Of a DNA stretch of 64,000 nt, positions 53,133 through 61,308 are shown in pieces. The position numbers were made by a program, and so were the translations under genes. The notes under the pieces were generated by a model that was given only the letters and a program-made list of their open reading frames with translations, ran no database searches and was not told the DNA's origin. Position 1 is the first letter of the stretch, and each line of letters starts with the position of its first letter. The DNA lies in assembly GCA_014305025.1 (NCBI GenBank), contig JACRTY010000011.1, forward strand, positions 62,001 to 126,000, in the 5' to 3' direction. The stretch comes from Candidatus Nyctobacter psychrophilus. GTDB taxonomy: Bacteria; Vulcanimicrobiota; Vulcanimicrobiia; Vulcanimicrobiales; Vulcanimicrobiaceae.

Positions 53133-53588
53133 CTAGAACGGAATCTCATCTTCGACCGCCGCCTCGGCATCATCGGTCGTGCCGCTGCCGGCCTTTGATG
53201 AAGCATAATCGCGGTCGCCCCCGCCGTAGCTGCCCCCGCCGTTTGTGCCGCCGGCATTCTTGCTGTCGAGCATCTGCATGTCGTTGACGACGACCTCGGT
53301 GGCTTTGCGTTTTTCGCCGTCTTTGTTGGTGTATTCGCGGATGGCGAGGCGGCCGTCGACGAGGACCGTCATGCCCTTCTTGAGGTAGTCGTTGCAGATG
53401 TCGGCGAGTTTGCGGGACTGGCCGTTCCAGGCGACGCAGTCGACGAACATCGCCTCGTCACCCTGCTTTGAACGCCGGTTCACGGCGATCGAAAATGAGG
53501 TGACGGCGTTGCCAGACTGAATGTAGCGGATCTCGGGGTTTTTCGTGAGCCGTCCGACGAGGACGATGTGGTTGTAGCTTCCGGCCAT
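53133..53588 (-). CDS. ssb: Single-stranded DNA-binding protein
   Basis: A 151-residue SSB. The OB fold contains YNHIVLVGRLTKNPEIRYI, VTSFSIAVNRRSKQGDEAMF, VDCVAWNGQSRKLADIC and KGMTVLVDGRLAIREYTNKD. A Gly-rich linker follows, and the conserved acidic tip is DEIPF. It coats ssDNA and recruits repair and replication proteins through the tip. It is downstream of rpsF (15-base gap), the classic rpsF-ssb pair, but rpsR is not the next gene. Confidence 0.95.
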   Translation of the reverse strand: MAGSYNHIVLVGRLTKNPEIRYIQSGNAVTSFSIAVNRRSKQGDEAMFVDCVAWNGQSRKLADICNDYLKKGMTVLVDGRLAIREYTNKDGEKRKATEVVVNDMQMLDSKNAGGTNGGGSYGGGDRDYASSKAGSGTTDDAEAAVEDEIPF

Positions 53589-53603
53589 GGCTGCGCCTCC
53601 GAA

Positions 53604-53894
53604 TCAGTCGTTGAGGTTGATGAGGAGCTGACGCATCACGTCCTCGTTGAGACGAAGCTGGCGTTCGAGCTCCTTGGCTTGGGCGGCGTCGCTCTTGAAC
53701 TTCATGACGACGTAGTAGCCCTCGCGCACGTCGTTGATCTCGTAGGCGAGTCGGCGCTTGCCCATCTTTTCGATGTCGCCGGGCGCGCCACCGTTGCCGC
53801 GCAACTGCTCGGCGATCGCCTCGACGCGCGTGTCGACCTCGGCCTCTTCGAGGTTGGGACGTACGATATAGGTCACTTCGTAGTCGGTCGTCAT
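53604..53894 (-). CDS. rpsF: 30S ribosomal protein S6 (bS6)
   Basis: A 96-residue S6: YEVTYIVRPNLEEAEVDTRV, GDIEKMGKRRLAYEINDVRE, GYYVVMKFKSDAAQAKELER and LRLNEDVMRQLLINLND. ATG 53892-53894. S6 pairs with S18 in the small subunit platform. Here rpsF-ssb is on the minus strand while rpsR-rplI are about 4.7 kb away on the plus strand, so the common rpsF-ssb-rpsR-rplI cluster is split and inverted. Confidence 0.95.
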   Translation of the reverse strand: MTTDYEVTYIVRPNLEEAEVDTRVEAIAEQLRGNGGAPGDIEKMGKRRLAYEINDVREGYYVVMKFKSDAAQAKELERQLRLNEDVMRQLLINLND

Positions 53895-54123
53895 GAATCG
53901 ATCCCTCTTCGGACGTCTTCGCCAAGCGATGGACGGCTCTTGTGGAGCAGTGGGAATCGTGGGGGCGAACCCGCACGAGCTGCCGGCGGGCGGACCCGGC
54001 CGGACAACTCGCCTACTTTATCACGCCGAAACTCCCGACGACAAGGACGACCGTCCTGGACGTTTCGTTGGGGGTATACCCGGGAGGTGAGCCGGCGAAT
54101 TTGGCCGGTGGAGGAGTGAGACC

Positions 54124-54246
54124 GTGAACGACGATGATGATGACGACCAAGACCTCGATGCGGAAATTGATGAGGATGACGACGGGATGACGATCGGCCA
54201 CGATACGGCCAAAGACATCGGCGACCAAGACGACACTCCGGCATAG
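54124..54246 (+). CDS. Tiny acidic protein (Asp-rich)
   Basis: A 40-residue frame from GTG 54124 preceded by GGTGGAGGAG (about 7-8 bases spacing), ending TAG 54244-54246: NDDDDDDQDLDAEIDEDDDG, then MTIGHDTAKDIGDQDDTPA. The strong ribosome site and the bidirectional terminator 22 bases downstream argue that it is expressed. No family recognised; possibilities are a Ca or metal buffer, or a histone- or RNA-mimic protein. Confidence 0.45.
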   Translation: MNDDDDDDQDLDAEIDEDDDGMTIGHDTAKDIGDQDDTPA

Positions 54247-54267
54247 GGCTCGCCCTGGTGCCGGTAA

Positions 54268-54302
54268 GCGAAAAAGCCGCCCCGTTGGGACGGCTTTTTC
54301 GC
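54268..54302. terminator. Bidirectional intrinsic terminator
   Basis: A near-perfect palindrome: outer arms GCGAAAAAGCCG and CGGCTTTTTCGC (12 bp), one C/A mismatch, inner CCC/GGG, loop GTT. The arms carry A5 on one side and T5 on the other, so it can terminate the acidic ORF from the left and the minus-strand 52-residue ORF from the right. Confidence 0.85.
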
Positions 54303-54315
54303 TGCTGTGGCCTCT

Positions 54316-54474
54316 TTAGTTGCGGCTTTTCAGCACGTCGTTGAAGGTGCCGTTCATGCGTGGGCCCCAGCCTGCAAACACGCTGGTACTCGGTATGACG
54401 GCAATGAGCGGCAACGTGGCCCGCGTCTCCTCGGAAGGGATCGGCGCCGGCGTTGTTGCTTTTTCAGTTTCCAT
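54316..54474 (-). CDS. Short peptide ORF of unknown function
   Basis: A 52-residue frame from ATG 54472-54474: METEKATTPAPIPSEETRAT, followed by LPLIAVIPSTSVFAGWGPRM and NGTFNDVLKSRN. It ends 13 bases before the bidirectional terminator, as expected for a real transcript. An acidic/polar leader followed by an aromatic-Gly-Asn-rich core is reminiscent of RiPP precursors, but no maturase is nearby. No clear Shine-Dalgarno. The longer upstream frame is antisense to the next gene and was discarded. Confidence 0.35.
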   Translation of the reverse strand: METEKATTPAPIPSEETRATLPLIAVIPSTSVFAGWGPRMNGTFNDVLKSRN

Positions 54475-54717
54475 GGTCGGTTCGTTTCTGTAATCAGTGT
54501 GACGCTGCACCGTGCAACGCCACCATACATGGTACCGCTGCGGAGCGTGCCGATCTATGGCTTTTGCCGTACGTCGTCGCATGTGACGATTCTCACGCTT
54601 CGTACGTTTACTATATGGAGTCGAACCGTCTGCTGCCGAGCAGGGCGTGTTTGCGCGCGCCGCATCGGTTCGAACCAGCGCAGTAAGTGACCGCTGCTGC
54701 GCGGGGAATACCGAAGC

Positions 54718-55623
54718 GTGGCACCCGCAAAAGTCGTCCCCCTCCTGGTTCTGAGTGCGTCGTTGTTCGGGGCTGCGTCCGCGCGCACGGGGGTTTTCGC
54801 CCTGCAAGGCGGCACGCAGAAGACGACCGGCCATCTCGCGGTGCGAGCCGTCGCGGGGAAGCCACTCGTACGCGAGCTCGATTTTTGGATGACGCGAAAC
54901 GGCAGCGCCACGCCCGTTCGCCGCTATCAAACCGACATGACGAAGCTGCTGCACGGCGTGATCGTCAGCGACGACTTCACGACCTTCCTTCACGTTCATC
55001 CGCTGTTTTCGAATAACGGGCACTTCGCACTGGAGCAACGTTTCCCGCGTCGGGCGTTGTATCACGTCTACGCCGACGGTGAGCCGCTCGGCATTGGGCA
55101 GCAGGTCTTTCGCTTCGACATCAACGTCGGCCCAACACGCAGAAGCGCCCCGCGCGAACTCATGCCGACGGGACCGGTGACGATGGCCGGCCCGTATACC
55201 GTAACGCTGAGCAGGTTGCGTCTATCGACGCAGGGTGAAACGATGCTGAACCTGCGCATCAGGCGGGGCGATAAGCTCGCCCGCGACCTTCACCCGTACC
55301 TCGGAACGCTTGGCCACGCCGTGTTCTTAAACGGCAAGGACCTCACGTACGTTCACGTCCACCCGATGGCGCTTGGAGCCGGAAGCGCACGCTCCGCGAT
55401 GTCGCCGAACGGTACCATGCCGTCGGCAGCAACCATGGAAATGCCGGCACAACCGCTCCGCCCGAGCGCCGTGATCGCGGCAAACATGCTACTGAACGTC
55501 GCCGTCCGTGAACCGGGGACGTACAAACTGTGGTTTCAATTTCGCGGCGGCGATGCGCTGCGCGTGGCCTCATTCGTCCTGACGGCGTCCCGGGAAACGG
55601 CGCCCGGTAGCGTCACGCGTTAG
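54718..55623 (+). CDS. Secreted conserved protein with His-Val-His motifs
   Basis: A 301-residue protein. GTG 54718 has GGGGAA 9 bases upstream. A signal peptide (MAPAKVVPLLVLSASLFGAA) precedes two similar halves, each with a V-H-V-H-P or H-V-H-P motif: FTTFLHVHPLFSNNGHFAL and DLTYVHVHPMALGAGS. It also has LHPYLGTLGHAVFLNGKDL and a Met/Ser-rich insert (AMSPNGTMPSAATMEMP). The His/Met-rich sites suggest metal (perhaps copper) binding. I recall similar secreted proteins annotated only as hypothetical. The 3' end overlaps the glnA-type gene by 4 bases (convergent). Confidence 0.6.
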   Translation: MAPAKVVPLLVLSASLFGAASARTGVFALQGGTQKTTGHLAVRAVAGKPLVRELDFWMTRNGSATPVRRYQTDMTKLLHGVIVSDDFTTFLHVHPLFSNNGHFALEQRFPRRALYHVYADGEPLGIGQQVFRFDINVGPTRRSAPRELMPTGPVTMAGPYTVTLSRLRLSTQGETMLNLRIRRGDKLARDLHPYLGTLGHAVFLNGKDLTYVHVHPMALGAGSARSAMSPNGTMPSAATMEMPAQPLRPSAVIAANMLLNVAVREPGTYKLWFQFRGGDALRVASFVLTASRETAPGSVTR

Positions 55624-57050
55624 AACAGATTCCAAAGGTACTGATTGTATACTTCGTGATGATATTGCACTTCTTGCGCTTTCACGAAGGTCCCGAGCAA
55701 GCGCGGACAGCGGTCGGCGCTGGCCTGTTTGAGATCGGCATACCGCAGTTTCGGATCGTCGCCGAGCAACGTGCCCGTCCAAGCGGCGCTGCGAAAATAG
55801 TGGATAGCATCGTAAATGTTGTCCGGTAAATAGCGTTTGGCCTGACGCAGATCCGCCTCACGGCTGATCTCGCCGCCTAGTCCGGTCTGGAACACGGCGA
55901 GCATGACCATGTACGGATTGGCATCAGGTGCCACGGACCGAACTTCAATGCGCGCGCTGCGCTCGTTGCCGATTGGAATACGGACCATCGAGCCGCGGTC
56001 GACGGGGGAAGCCTTGATTTGATTGGGCGCTTCGAAATGGGGATCGAGCCGCCGATACGCGTTGACGCTGGCATTGAGCATCAAGCAGATGTCGTTACCG
56101 TGCGTGAGGATGCGGTCGACGAACTGCCACGCAAAGGGACTCAAGCGCTCCTCACCGTCGCGATCCCAAAAGAGATTCTTGCCCTCCTTGCTGACCGAGA
56201 CGTTGGTATGCATGCCGTTGCCGTTAACGCCGACGACCGGCTTGGGCAAAAAGCTGGCCGTCATGCCCAGGCGGGTGGCGACCTGCCGGCAGATCAGTTT
56301 ATACAGTTGTATCTGGTCGGCGGCGGCGACGACTTCGCCGTAGCCGTAGTTGATCTCGAATTGCGACGGAGCGACCTCGGGATGATCCTTTTCGTTCTCG
56401 AACCCCATCGCGCGCTGCACTTCGGCTACCGTATCGATGAAGGTGCGCAACGGATCGCCGGGCAGGGAGTGATAGTAGCCCCCGGTATTGACGTAGTCGA
56501 ACTTTCCACGCTCGTGGTAGCGGCGCTCCGCATCTAAACCTTCGAAGAGAAAACCCTCGATCTCGTTGGCGGCATTGAGCGTGTATCCATCGCGCGCATA
56601 GTGCTGGTCCGAAAGCCGCTTGAGCGTGCCACGGATGTCGGCCGAAAACGGTGAACCGTCGCGCCCTATGACGTCTGCAAAGACCAAAACTTTGCCCGAA
56701 CCGAAGATGTCGGCCGGCGCCCAATAGAAGGCGCTCCAGTCCAAAGCCAGACGAAGATCGCTCTCCCGTTGAGACGTGAAGCCGCGAATCGAGGAACCGT
56801 CGAAGGTCAGGTTGTCGCTCGATTTCAACAAAAACTTCTTGTCGTAGTCAAGCATGTGGAGCCGGCCCTCGAGGTCGGTGAAGAGCACCGTGACGGCCTT
56901 GATCCGTTGCTCATCGGTCAAGTACTGGAGCCTGCCTGCGGCGACGTCTTCGGGGGCAACACGGTCACGGCGCTGCTGCTTGGCAGCCAGATTGAACTCC
57001 TCGAGTTCGCCGTAGGGCAACATGAGGAAATCGCGCAATTCGCTCGGCAT
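55620..57050 (-). CDS. glnA: Glutamine synthetase family protein
   Basis: A 476-residue enzyme from ATG 57048-57050. It has the GS beta-grasp region NLTFDGSSIRGFTSQRESDL, metal-ligand Glu residues in ANEIEGFLFEGLD and VAPSQFEINYGYGE, GNGMHTNVSVSKEGKNLFWD, the NANP-like GNERSARIEVRSVAPDANPY and NQIKASPVDRGSMVRIPIG. It ligates ammonia to glutamate using ATP if it is a true GlnA; some relatives use polyamines (gamma-glutamyl-putrescine synthetase), which is notable given the putrescine genes at 13-17 kb. No good ribosome site supports the start. Confidence 0.88.
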   Translation of the reverse strand: MPSELRDFLMLPYGELEEFNLAAKQQRRDRVAPEDVAAGRLQYLTDEQRIKAVTVLFTDLEGRLHMLDYDKKFLLKSSDNLTFDGSSIRGFTSQRESDLRLALDWSAFYWAPADIFGSGKVLVFADVIGRDGSPFSADIRGTLKRLSDQHYARDGYTLNAANEIEGFLFEGLDAERRYHERGKFDYVNTGGYYHSLPGDPLRTFIDTVAEVQRAMGFENEKDHPEVAPSQFEINYGYGEVVAAADQIQLYKLICRQVATRLGMTASFLPKPVVGVNGNGMHTNVSVSKEGKNLFWDRDGEERLSPFAWQFVDRILTHGNDICLMLNASVNAYRRLDPHFEAPNQIKASPVDRGSMVRIPIGNERSARIEVRSVAPDANPYMVMLAVFQTGLGGEISREADLRQAKRYLPDNIYDAIHYFRSAAWTGTLLGDDPKLRYADLKQASADRCPRLLGTFVKAQEVQYHHEVYNQYLWNLF

Positions 57051-57202
57051 GGTACGGCGATGGTTTGCAGCGCGCTCGCCAAGTCCTCGACCCGGCGCGG
57101 CGCGACGCCCGTCGCGTTTTTGCGAGCGATCGCCGGGAAAGCACTCAGCGTACCCGATTTTCCTTGGCACCCCCCAAGGTGCATCCGTGAGGAAGACGCG
57201 AA

Positions 57203-58423
57203 TTGAATGAAGCGGGAATCGTCGGGGCCGGGACGATGGGCACCGGCATCGCGCTGGCGATTGCCGGCGCCGGGCTGTCGGCACATGTCGTTGATTCCTC
57301 GCCCGAAGCGCTGGCGCGCGGTCGGGCGGCGATTGAGGCAACGTACCGTTCTTCCGTGGAACGTGGAAAGCTTTCGCGCGACGAAGCGGATGCACGGCGC
57401 GCTCGCATCGCTTTCAGCGGGGACGTGTCGGCCTTTTCGGGCGTCGAACTCGTCATCGAGGCGGCGTTCGAAGACTTGACCGTAAAGCGCTCCGTCTTTG
57501 AAAAACTCGGAAACGTCGTGCGCGCCAACGCCTTGCTGGCGACGAATACGTCGTCGCTCGACATCGATGCGGTCACGGGCGGCGTGCCGCATCCCGAGCG
57601 GGCGCTCGGCATGCATTTCTTCAGTCCCGCCAACGTGATGAAGCTCATCGAGATCGTCCGCGGCGCCCACACCTCAGACGATACGATACGCGCGTCGCTT
57701 GCCTTCGCGGAGCGCTTGGGCAAAGTCGGCGTCGTCGTCGGCAACTGCGATGGATTCGTGGGCAACCGCATGTTGCTGCGCTATCGCCGCGAAGCGGAAC
57801 TGCTGCTCGAACGGGGCGCCACCCCTGCGCAGGTCGATGCGGCGCTCGAGAGGTTCGGGTTTGCGATGGGCCCGTTCGCCGTTTCCGATCTGGCCGGACT
57901 CGACATCGCCTACAACTCCAAACGTGAGCGCAATGCGCGCGGCAACGGCGTCCGGTTCCGGCAATCCCTCATTCCGGACCTCCTGGTCGAAAGCGGGCGC
58001 TTGGGGCAGAAGACCGGCGGCGGCTACTACCGCTACGAACCCGGCCGCCGCGAGCGGTTATCCGCCGCGGCGACGGACGAGTTGATTGCCGCGGAGCGCC
58101 GGCGCCTGGGCCTCGTTCCCGCCACCATACCTGACGAAGAGGTCGTCGAGCGCTGCACCTTGGCACTCATCAATGAGGGGGCGCGAATCCTCGCCGAAGG
58201 CATCGCGCGCCGCCCGGCCGACATTGATGCGGTGTGGCGGTATGGGTACGGCTTTCCGGCTGCGCGCGGCGGTCCGATGGCCTACGCCGCGTCGCTCGAC
58301 CGGGGGGAGTTGCTCTCACGGTTGCGCGTGTTCGAGCAGTCGGACCCGGCTTTTTGGAACGCCGCCGTCGTCGAACGTGCGCTCGAGAAAGAGTATCCTC
58401 CTAGCGCGGCCGGCTCGCGTTAG
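57203..58423 (+). CDS. 3-hydroxyacyl-CoA dehydrogenase
   Basis: A 406-residue enzyme. The NAD-binding motif AGIVGAGTMGTGIALAIAGAG is at the N-terminus, followed by VIEAAFEDLTVKRSVFEKL, LLATNTSSLDIDAV and the catalytic His region PERALGMHFFSPANVMKLIEIV. Two C-terminal 3HCDH domains are visible: GFVGNRMLLRYRREAELLL and YGYGFPAARGGPMAYAASL. It oxidises 3-hydroxyacyl-CoA in beta-oxidation; the double C-terminal domain is like the C-terminal part of FadB. TTG 57203 (AGGAAG 7 bases upstream) is the apparent start. Confidence 0.88.
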   Translation: MNEAGIVGAGTMGTGIALAIAGAGLSAHVVDSSPEALARGRAAIEATYRSSVERGKLSRDEADARRARIAFSGDVSAFSGVELVIEAAFEDLTVKRSVFEKLGNVVRANALLATNTSSLDIDAVTGGVPHPERALGMHFFSPANVMKLIEIVRGAHTSDDTIRASLAFAERLGKVGVVVGNCDGFVGNRMLLRYRREAELLLERGATPAQVDAALERFGFAMGPFAVSDLAGLDIAYNSKRERNARGNGVRFRQSLIPDLLVESGRLGQKTGGGYYRYEPGRRERLSAAATDELIAAERRRLGLVPATIPDEEVVERCTLALINEGARILAEGIARRPADIDAVWRYGYGFPAARGGPMAYAASLDRGELLSRLRVFEQSDPAFWNAAVVERALEKEYPPSAAGSR

Positions 58424-58424
58424 G

Positions 58425-58623
58425 TATAATCAGCCGGTTGCGGCGCCATTGCGCACCGCTTCAAACCCGGACTATGACGTCCGGTCGTGTTGCGTTACCG
58501 CACCACGTATGTAGGGTAGCGGCGCTGACGCGTCCACTACCGGCTGGTGGCGCTGGGCGCCGACTAACAGGGCACCGGCGTTTTGTGCCGATTCGCCCGT
58601 CTCCACCTACATGAAAGGCATCA
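58425..58623 (+). promoter_or_regulatory. Promoter (-10 TATAAT) and about 190-base structured leader of the rpsR operon
   Basis: A perfect TATAAT is at 58425-58430, just after the previous stop; no convincing -35 lies 16-18 bases upstream. The expected start near 58437 leaves a leader of about 187 bases before rpsR. It contains a hairpin CCGGAC-TATGAC-GTCCGG and a GC-rich pairing of GGTAG with CTACC. Leaders of ribosomal protein operons often bind their own product; an S18 or S6:S18 autoregulatory element is possible but not demonstrated. Confidence 0.4.
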
Positions 58624-58881
58624 ATGGCTACCGGAACGTCCAAGAAACGCAACAACGCAAAAAAAGAACGCCGTCCCAAGCGCAAAGTATGCACGTTTTG
58701 CTCGGACAAGCTGCCCGACATCAATTATAAGGACGCTACGCGCTTGCGCAAGTATATTTCCGAACGGGGCAAGATTCTACCGCGGCGCATCAGCGGAAAC
58801 TGCGCAAAGCACCAGCGCCTTTTGACCGTCGCGGTCAAACGTGCGCGGGTTATCGCGTTCCTTCCCTTCGTGTCGGAGTAG
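58624..58881 (+). CDS. rpsR: 30S ribosomal protein S18 (bS18)
   Basis: An 85-residue S18 with a longer, basic N-terminus ([20 protein letters not shown]), then [40 protein letters not shown] and [20 protein letters not shown]. The CTFC and NCAKHQ elements indicate a Zn-binding (C+) form. ATG 58624. It starts the rpsR-rplI-lon-like-dnaB operon. Confidence 0.93.
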   Translation: MATGTSKKRNNAKKERRPKRKVCTFCSDKLPDINYKDATRLRKYISERGKILPRRISGNCAKHQRLLTVAVKRARVIAFLPFVSE

Positions 58882-58885
58882 TTCC

Positions 58886-59338
58886 ATGAAGGTCATTCTG
58901 ATGAGTGAGGTCAAACCGCTGGGCACGATTGGGTCGGTCGTCGAAGTTGCCGACGGCTACGCTCGCAATTATCTGCTGCCGCGCGGGCTTGCTGCGGAAG
59001 CTTCCAAAGGTTCACTTTCGCTGCTCGAGCAGCAACGCAAAGCCAAAGCACGGCGCGACGCGGAGGCGGTGGCCAACGCGGAAGCGCTCGGGAAACAACT
59101 CGACGGTCTGCACATCAGCGTGGCAGCGCGTGCGGGCGGCAATGGGCGGCTCTTCGGCGCGGTGACCAACGGCGACGTTGCCGCCGTGATCGCACGGGAT
59201 ATCGGCGTTGAGATCGACCGGCACAAGATCGAGGTTCCCGAGGGGATCAAGTCGCTGGGGAGCTATCCCGTCGAGATCAAACTGGGCAAGAACGTTACGG
59301 CCAAAGCCACAGTTAAAGTCGTCGCCGCAACGAACTGA
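58886..59338 (+). CDS. rplI: 50S ribosomal protein L9 (bL9)
   Basis: A 150-residue L9: MKVILMSEVKPLGTIGSVVE, VADGYARNYLLPRGLAAEAS, a long connecting helix (LLEQQRKAKARRDAEAVANA), and the C-terminal RNA-binding domain GNGRLFGAVTNGDVAAVIA. ATG 58886 has GGAG 7 bases upstream, inside the end of rpsR. The longer frame from 58841 reads through rpsR and is rejected. Confidence 0.95.
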   Translation: MKVILMSEVKPLGTIGSVVEVADGYARNYLLPRGLAAEASKGSLSLLEQQRKAKARRDAEAVANAEALGKQLDGLHISVAARAGGNGRLFGAVTNGDVAAVIARDIGVEIDRHKIEVPEGIKSLGSYPVEIKLGKNVTAKATVKVVAATN

Positions 59339-59343
59339 TCGCC

Positions 59344-61308
59344 ATGTCACAGGGGGCCGATCCGGCCTACGTCGCTCGCTTTCGCCGTAAGCACGGCGGC
59401 GATGACGGAATGCGCCGTTACGTCGCCGCGCTGTACGACGTTCTTTCCAATGCGATCGGCGCCGAAAAGATGGTGCTGCGAGCCGGCAAACTCGACGCTC
59501 TGCGGCTGATGCGCTCCAACCTTCTGCCCGAGCGCATTCTGGCATTGCAGCGGCTCGTATTCGAAGATCCGACGCTTGACCGGCTGCCGCAACCCGGGAA
59601 GTACCGTGCGACGATCGCCGAGATTGAAGAAGGTCTTGCCGATCTGGTCGCGGCGCGCAGCGTCGAAGATACGATCGAATCGAAGGTCAACGCGAAGATG
59701 ACCGAGCGTCATCAGGAGTACGTCAAGGACCTGAAACTGGAAGCGTTGCGCGAAGACGGCGGTCCTGAAACGCCCGCCACGCAGAAGAAAATGAACGATC
59801 TCCTCGCGCTCGACGGCCGCAAGCTTGCAAATTCGGCGCTGCGGCTCTTGCGGCCGGCCGCACTCGAGGATGTGGTCGGGCAGCGCTCGGCGATAACGTC
59901 GCTGCTCGCGAAGATATCATCGCCGTTTCCCCAGCACGTCATTCTGTACGGGCCGCCCGGTGTCGGCAAGACGACCGTCGCCCGGCTCGCGCTCGAGGTT
60001 GCGAAGCGGCGTTCGTACACGCCCTTCGAACCGGATGCGCCGTTCGTCGAGGCGAGCGGAGCGACCCTACGTTGGGATCCGCGCGAGACCACCAATCCGC
60101 TGCTCGGCAGCGTTCACGACCCGATCTATCAGGGCAGCCGCCGCGATTTCGCCGAAGGGGGAATCCCCGAGCCGAAACTCGGTTTGGTGACGAAGGCGCA
60201 CGGCGGCGTCCTCTTCATCGACGAACTCGGGGAGATGGACGCCACCTTGCAGACGAAGCTGCTCAAGGTTCTCGAGGATAAGCGCTTCATCTTCGAGTCG
60301 TCGTACTTCGACCAGAGCGATCCCAACGTGCCCGCGTACGTGAAGAAACTGTTCGCCGACGGCGCACCGGCCGACTTCGTCATGATCGGAGCGACGACGC
60401 GCGACCCCGATGAGATCGACGGCGCGATCCGCTCCCGTTGCGCTGAAGTCTTTTTCGAACCCTTGACCGAGGCGCAGATTCGCGACATCGTGACGGGCGC
60501 GGCCAAACGTTTAGGTGTAAAGCTTGTCAAGCGGGTGCCCGGCCTGATCGCCTCCTACACGATCGAAGGCCGCAAAGCCGTGCAGATTCTGGCGGACGCG
60601 CACGGGCAGGCGCTGTACCGCATGCGGGACGACCAGTCGCGAAGCGGACGCGCGCCGTCGATTGTCGAGGACGACGTGACGGCGGTCGTGCAGACCGGCC
60701 GCCTGGTTCCGCATACGCCGGTCCGCGCGCGCCGGACGCGCGAGATCGGAAAGGCGTTCGGACTGGCGGTTGCCCACCACGTCGGCAGCATCATCGAAAT
60801 CGAAGCCGCCGCCTTTCCGGCTGCGGAGCAGCACAAGGGCGGCGTGCGGTTCAACGATACGGCCGGTTCGATGGCTAAGGACAGCGTTTTCAACGCAACG
60901 ACCGTCGTGCGCGCAACGGCGGGTGTCGATCCGCAGGACTTCGACCTCCACGTCAACGTGGTCGGCGGCGCTAATATCGATGGTCCGTCGGCGGGACTCG
61001 GCGTGTTCCTGGCGCTCTACAGCGTGCTGACGAAGCGGCCGCTGCCGCAGGACGTGGCGGTGACGGGCGAACTGTCCATCGCCGGCAACGTGCGGCCCGT
61101 CGGCGGCATCGTCGAAAAATTGTATGCCGCGCGCCAAGCCGGGATGCGTGCGGTGCTCATGCCGCACGACAATGCGCGAGACGTCGACAACACGGTCGGC
61201 GGCATCGAAATCATCACCGTCGCGAACGTGGCCGACGTCTTTGCGGCACTCGGCTTCGCTGCGAAGGCGCCGCGGCTGCGACGTGCCCGCGGAGCGAGGG
61301 CGCGCTGA
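59344..61308 (+). CDS. Lon-family ATP-dependent protease (LonB/LonC-type)
   Basis: A 654-residue protein. An N-terminal helical region of about 170 residues is followed by an AAA+ module with Walker A ILYGPPGVGKTTVARLAL and Walker B GGVLFIDELGEMDATLQTKL. An insertion between them (PRETTNPLLGSVHDPIYQGS) is typical of LonB-type proteins. The C-terminal Lon protease domain has the catalytic Ser549 in ANIDGPSAGLGVFLALYS and Lys592 in VGGIVEKLYAARQAGM, so it looks active. The classical Lon N domain is absent. It sits between rplI and dnaB, sharing a TGATG junction with dnaB. Confidence 0.85.
   Translation: MSQGADPAYVARFRRKHGGDDGMRRYVAALYDVLSNAIGAEKMVLRAGKLDALRLMRSNLLPERILALQRLVFEDPTLDRLPQPGKYRATIAEIEEGLADLVAARSVEDTIESKVNAKMTERHQEYVKDLKLEALREDGGPETPATQKKMNDLLALDGRKLANSALRLLRPAALEDVVGQRSAITSLLAKISSPFPQHVILYGPPGVGKTTVARLALEVAKRRSYTPFEPDAPFVEASGATLRWDPRETTNPLLGSVHDPIYQGSRRDFAEGGIPEPKLGLVTKAHGGVLFIDELGEMDATLQTKLLKVLEDKRFIFESSYFDQSDPNVPAYVKKLFADGAPADFVMIGATTRDPDEIDGAIRSRCAEVFFEPLTEAQIRDIVTGAAKRLGVKLVKRVPGLIASYTIEGRKAVQILADAHGQALYRMRDDQSRSGRAPSIVEDDVTAVVQTGRLVPHTPVRARRTREIGKAFGLAVAHHVGSIIEIEAAAFPAAEQHKGGVRFNDTAGSMAKDSVFNATTVVRATAGVDPQDFDLHVNVVGGANIDGPSAGLGVFLALYSVLTKRPLPQDVAVTGELSIAGNVRPVGGIVEKLYAARQAGMRAVLMPHDNARDVDNTVGGIEIITVANVADVFAALGFAAKAPRLRRARGARAR

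Noticed and set aside
54661-54690. GGTTCGAACC resembling a tRNA T-loop
   Set aside because: No 5-bp T stem and no other cloverleaf arms are found; it lies in an intergenic region before a secreted-protein gene.
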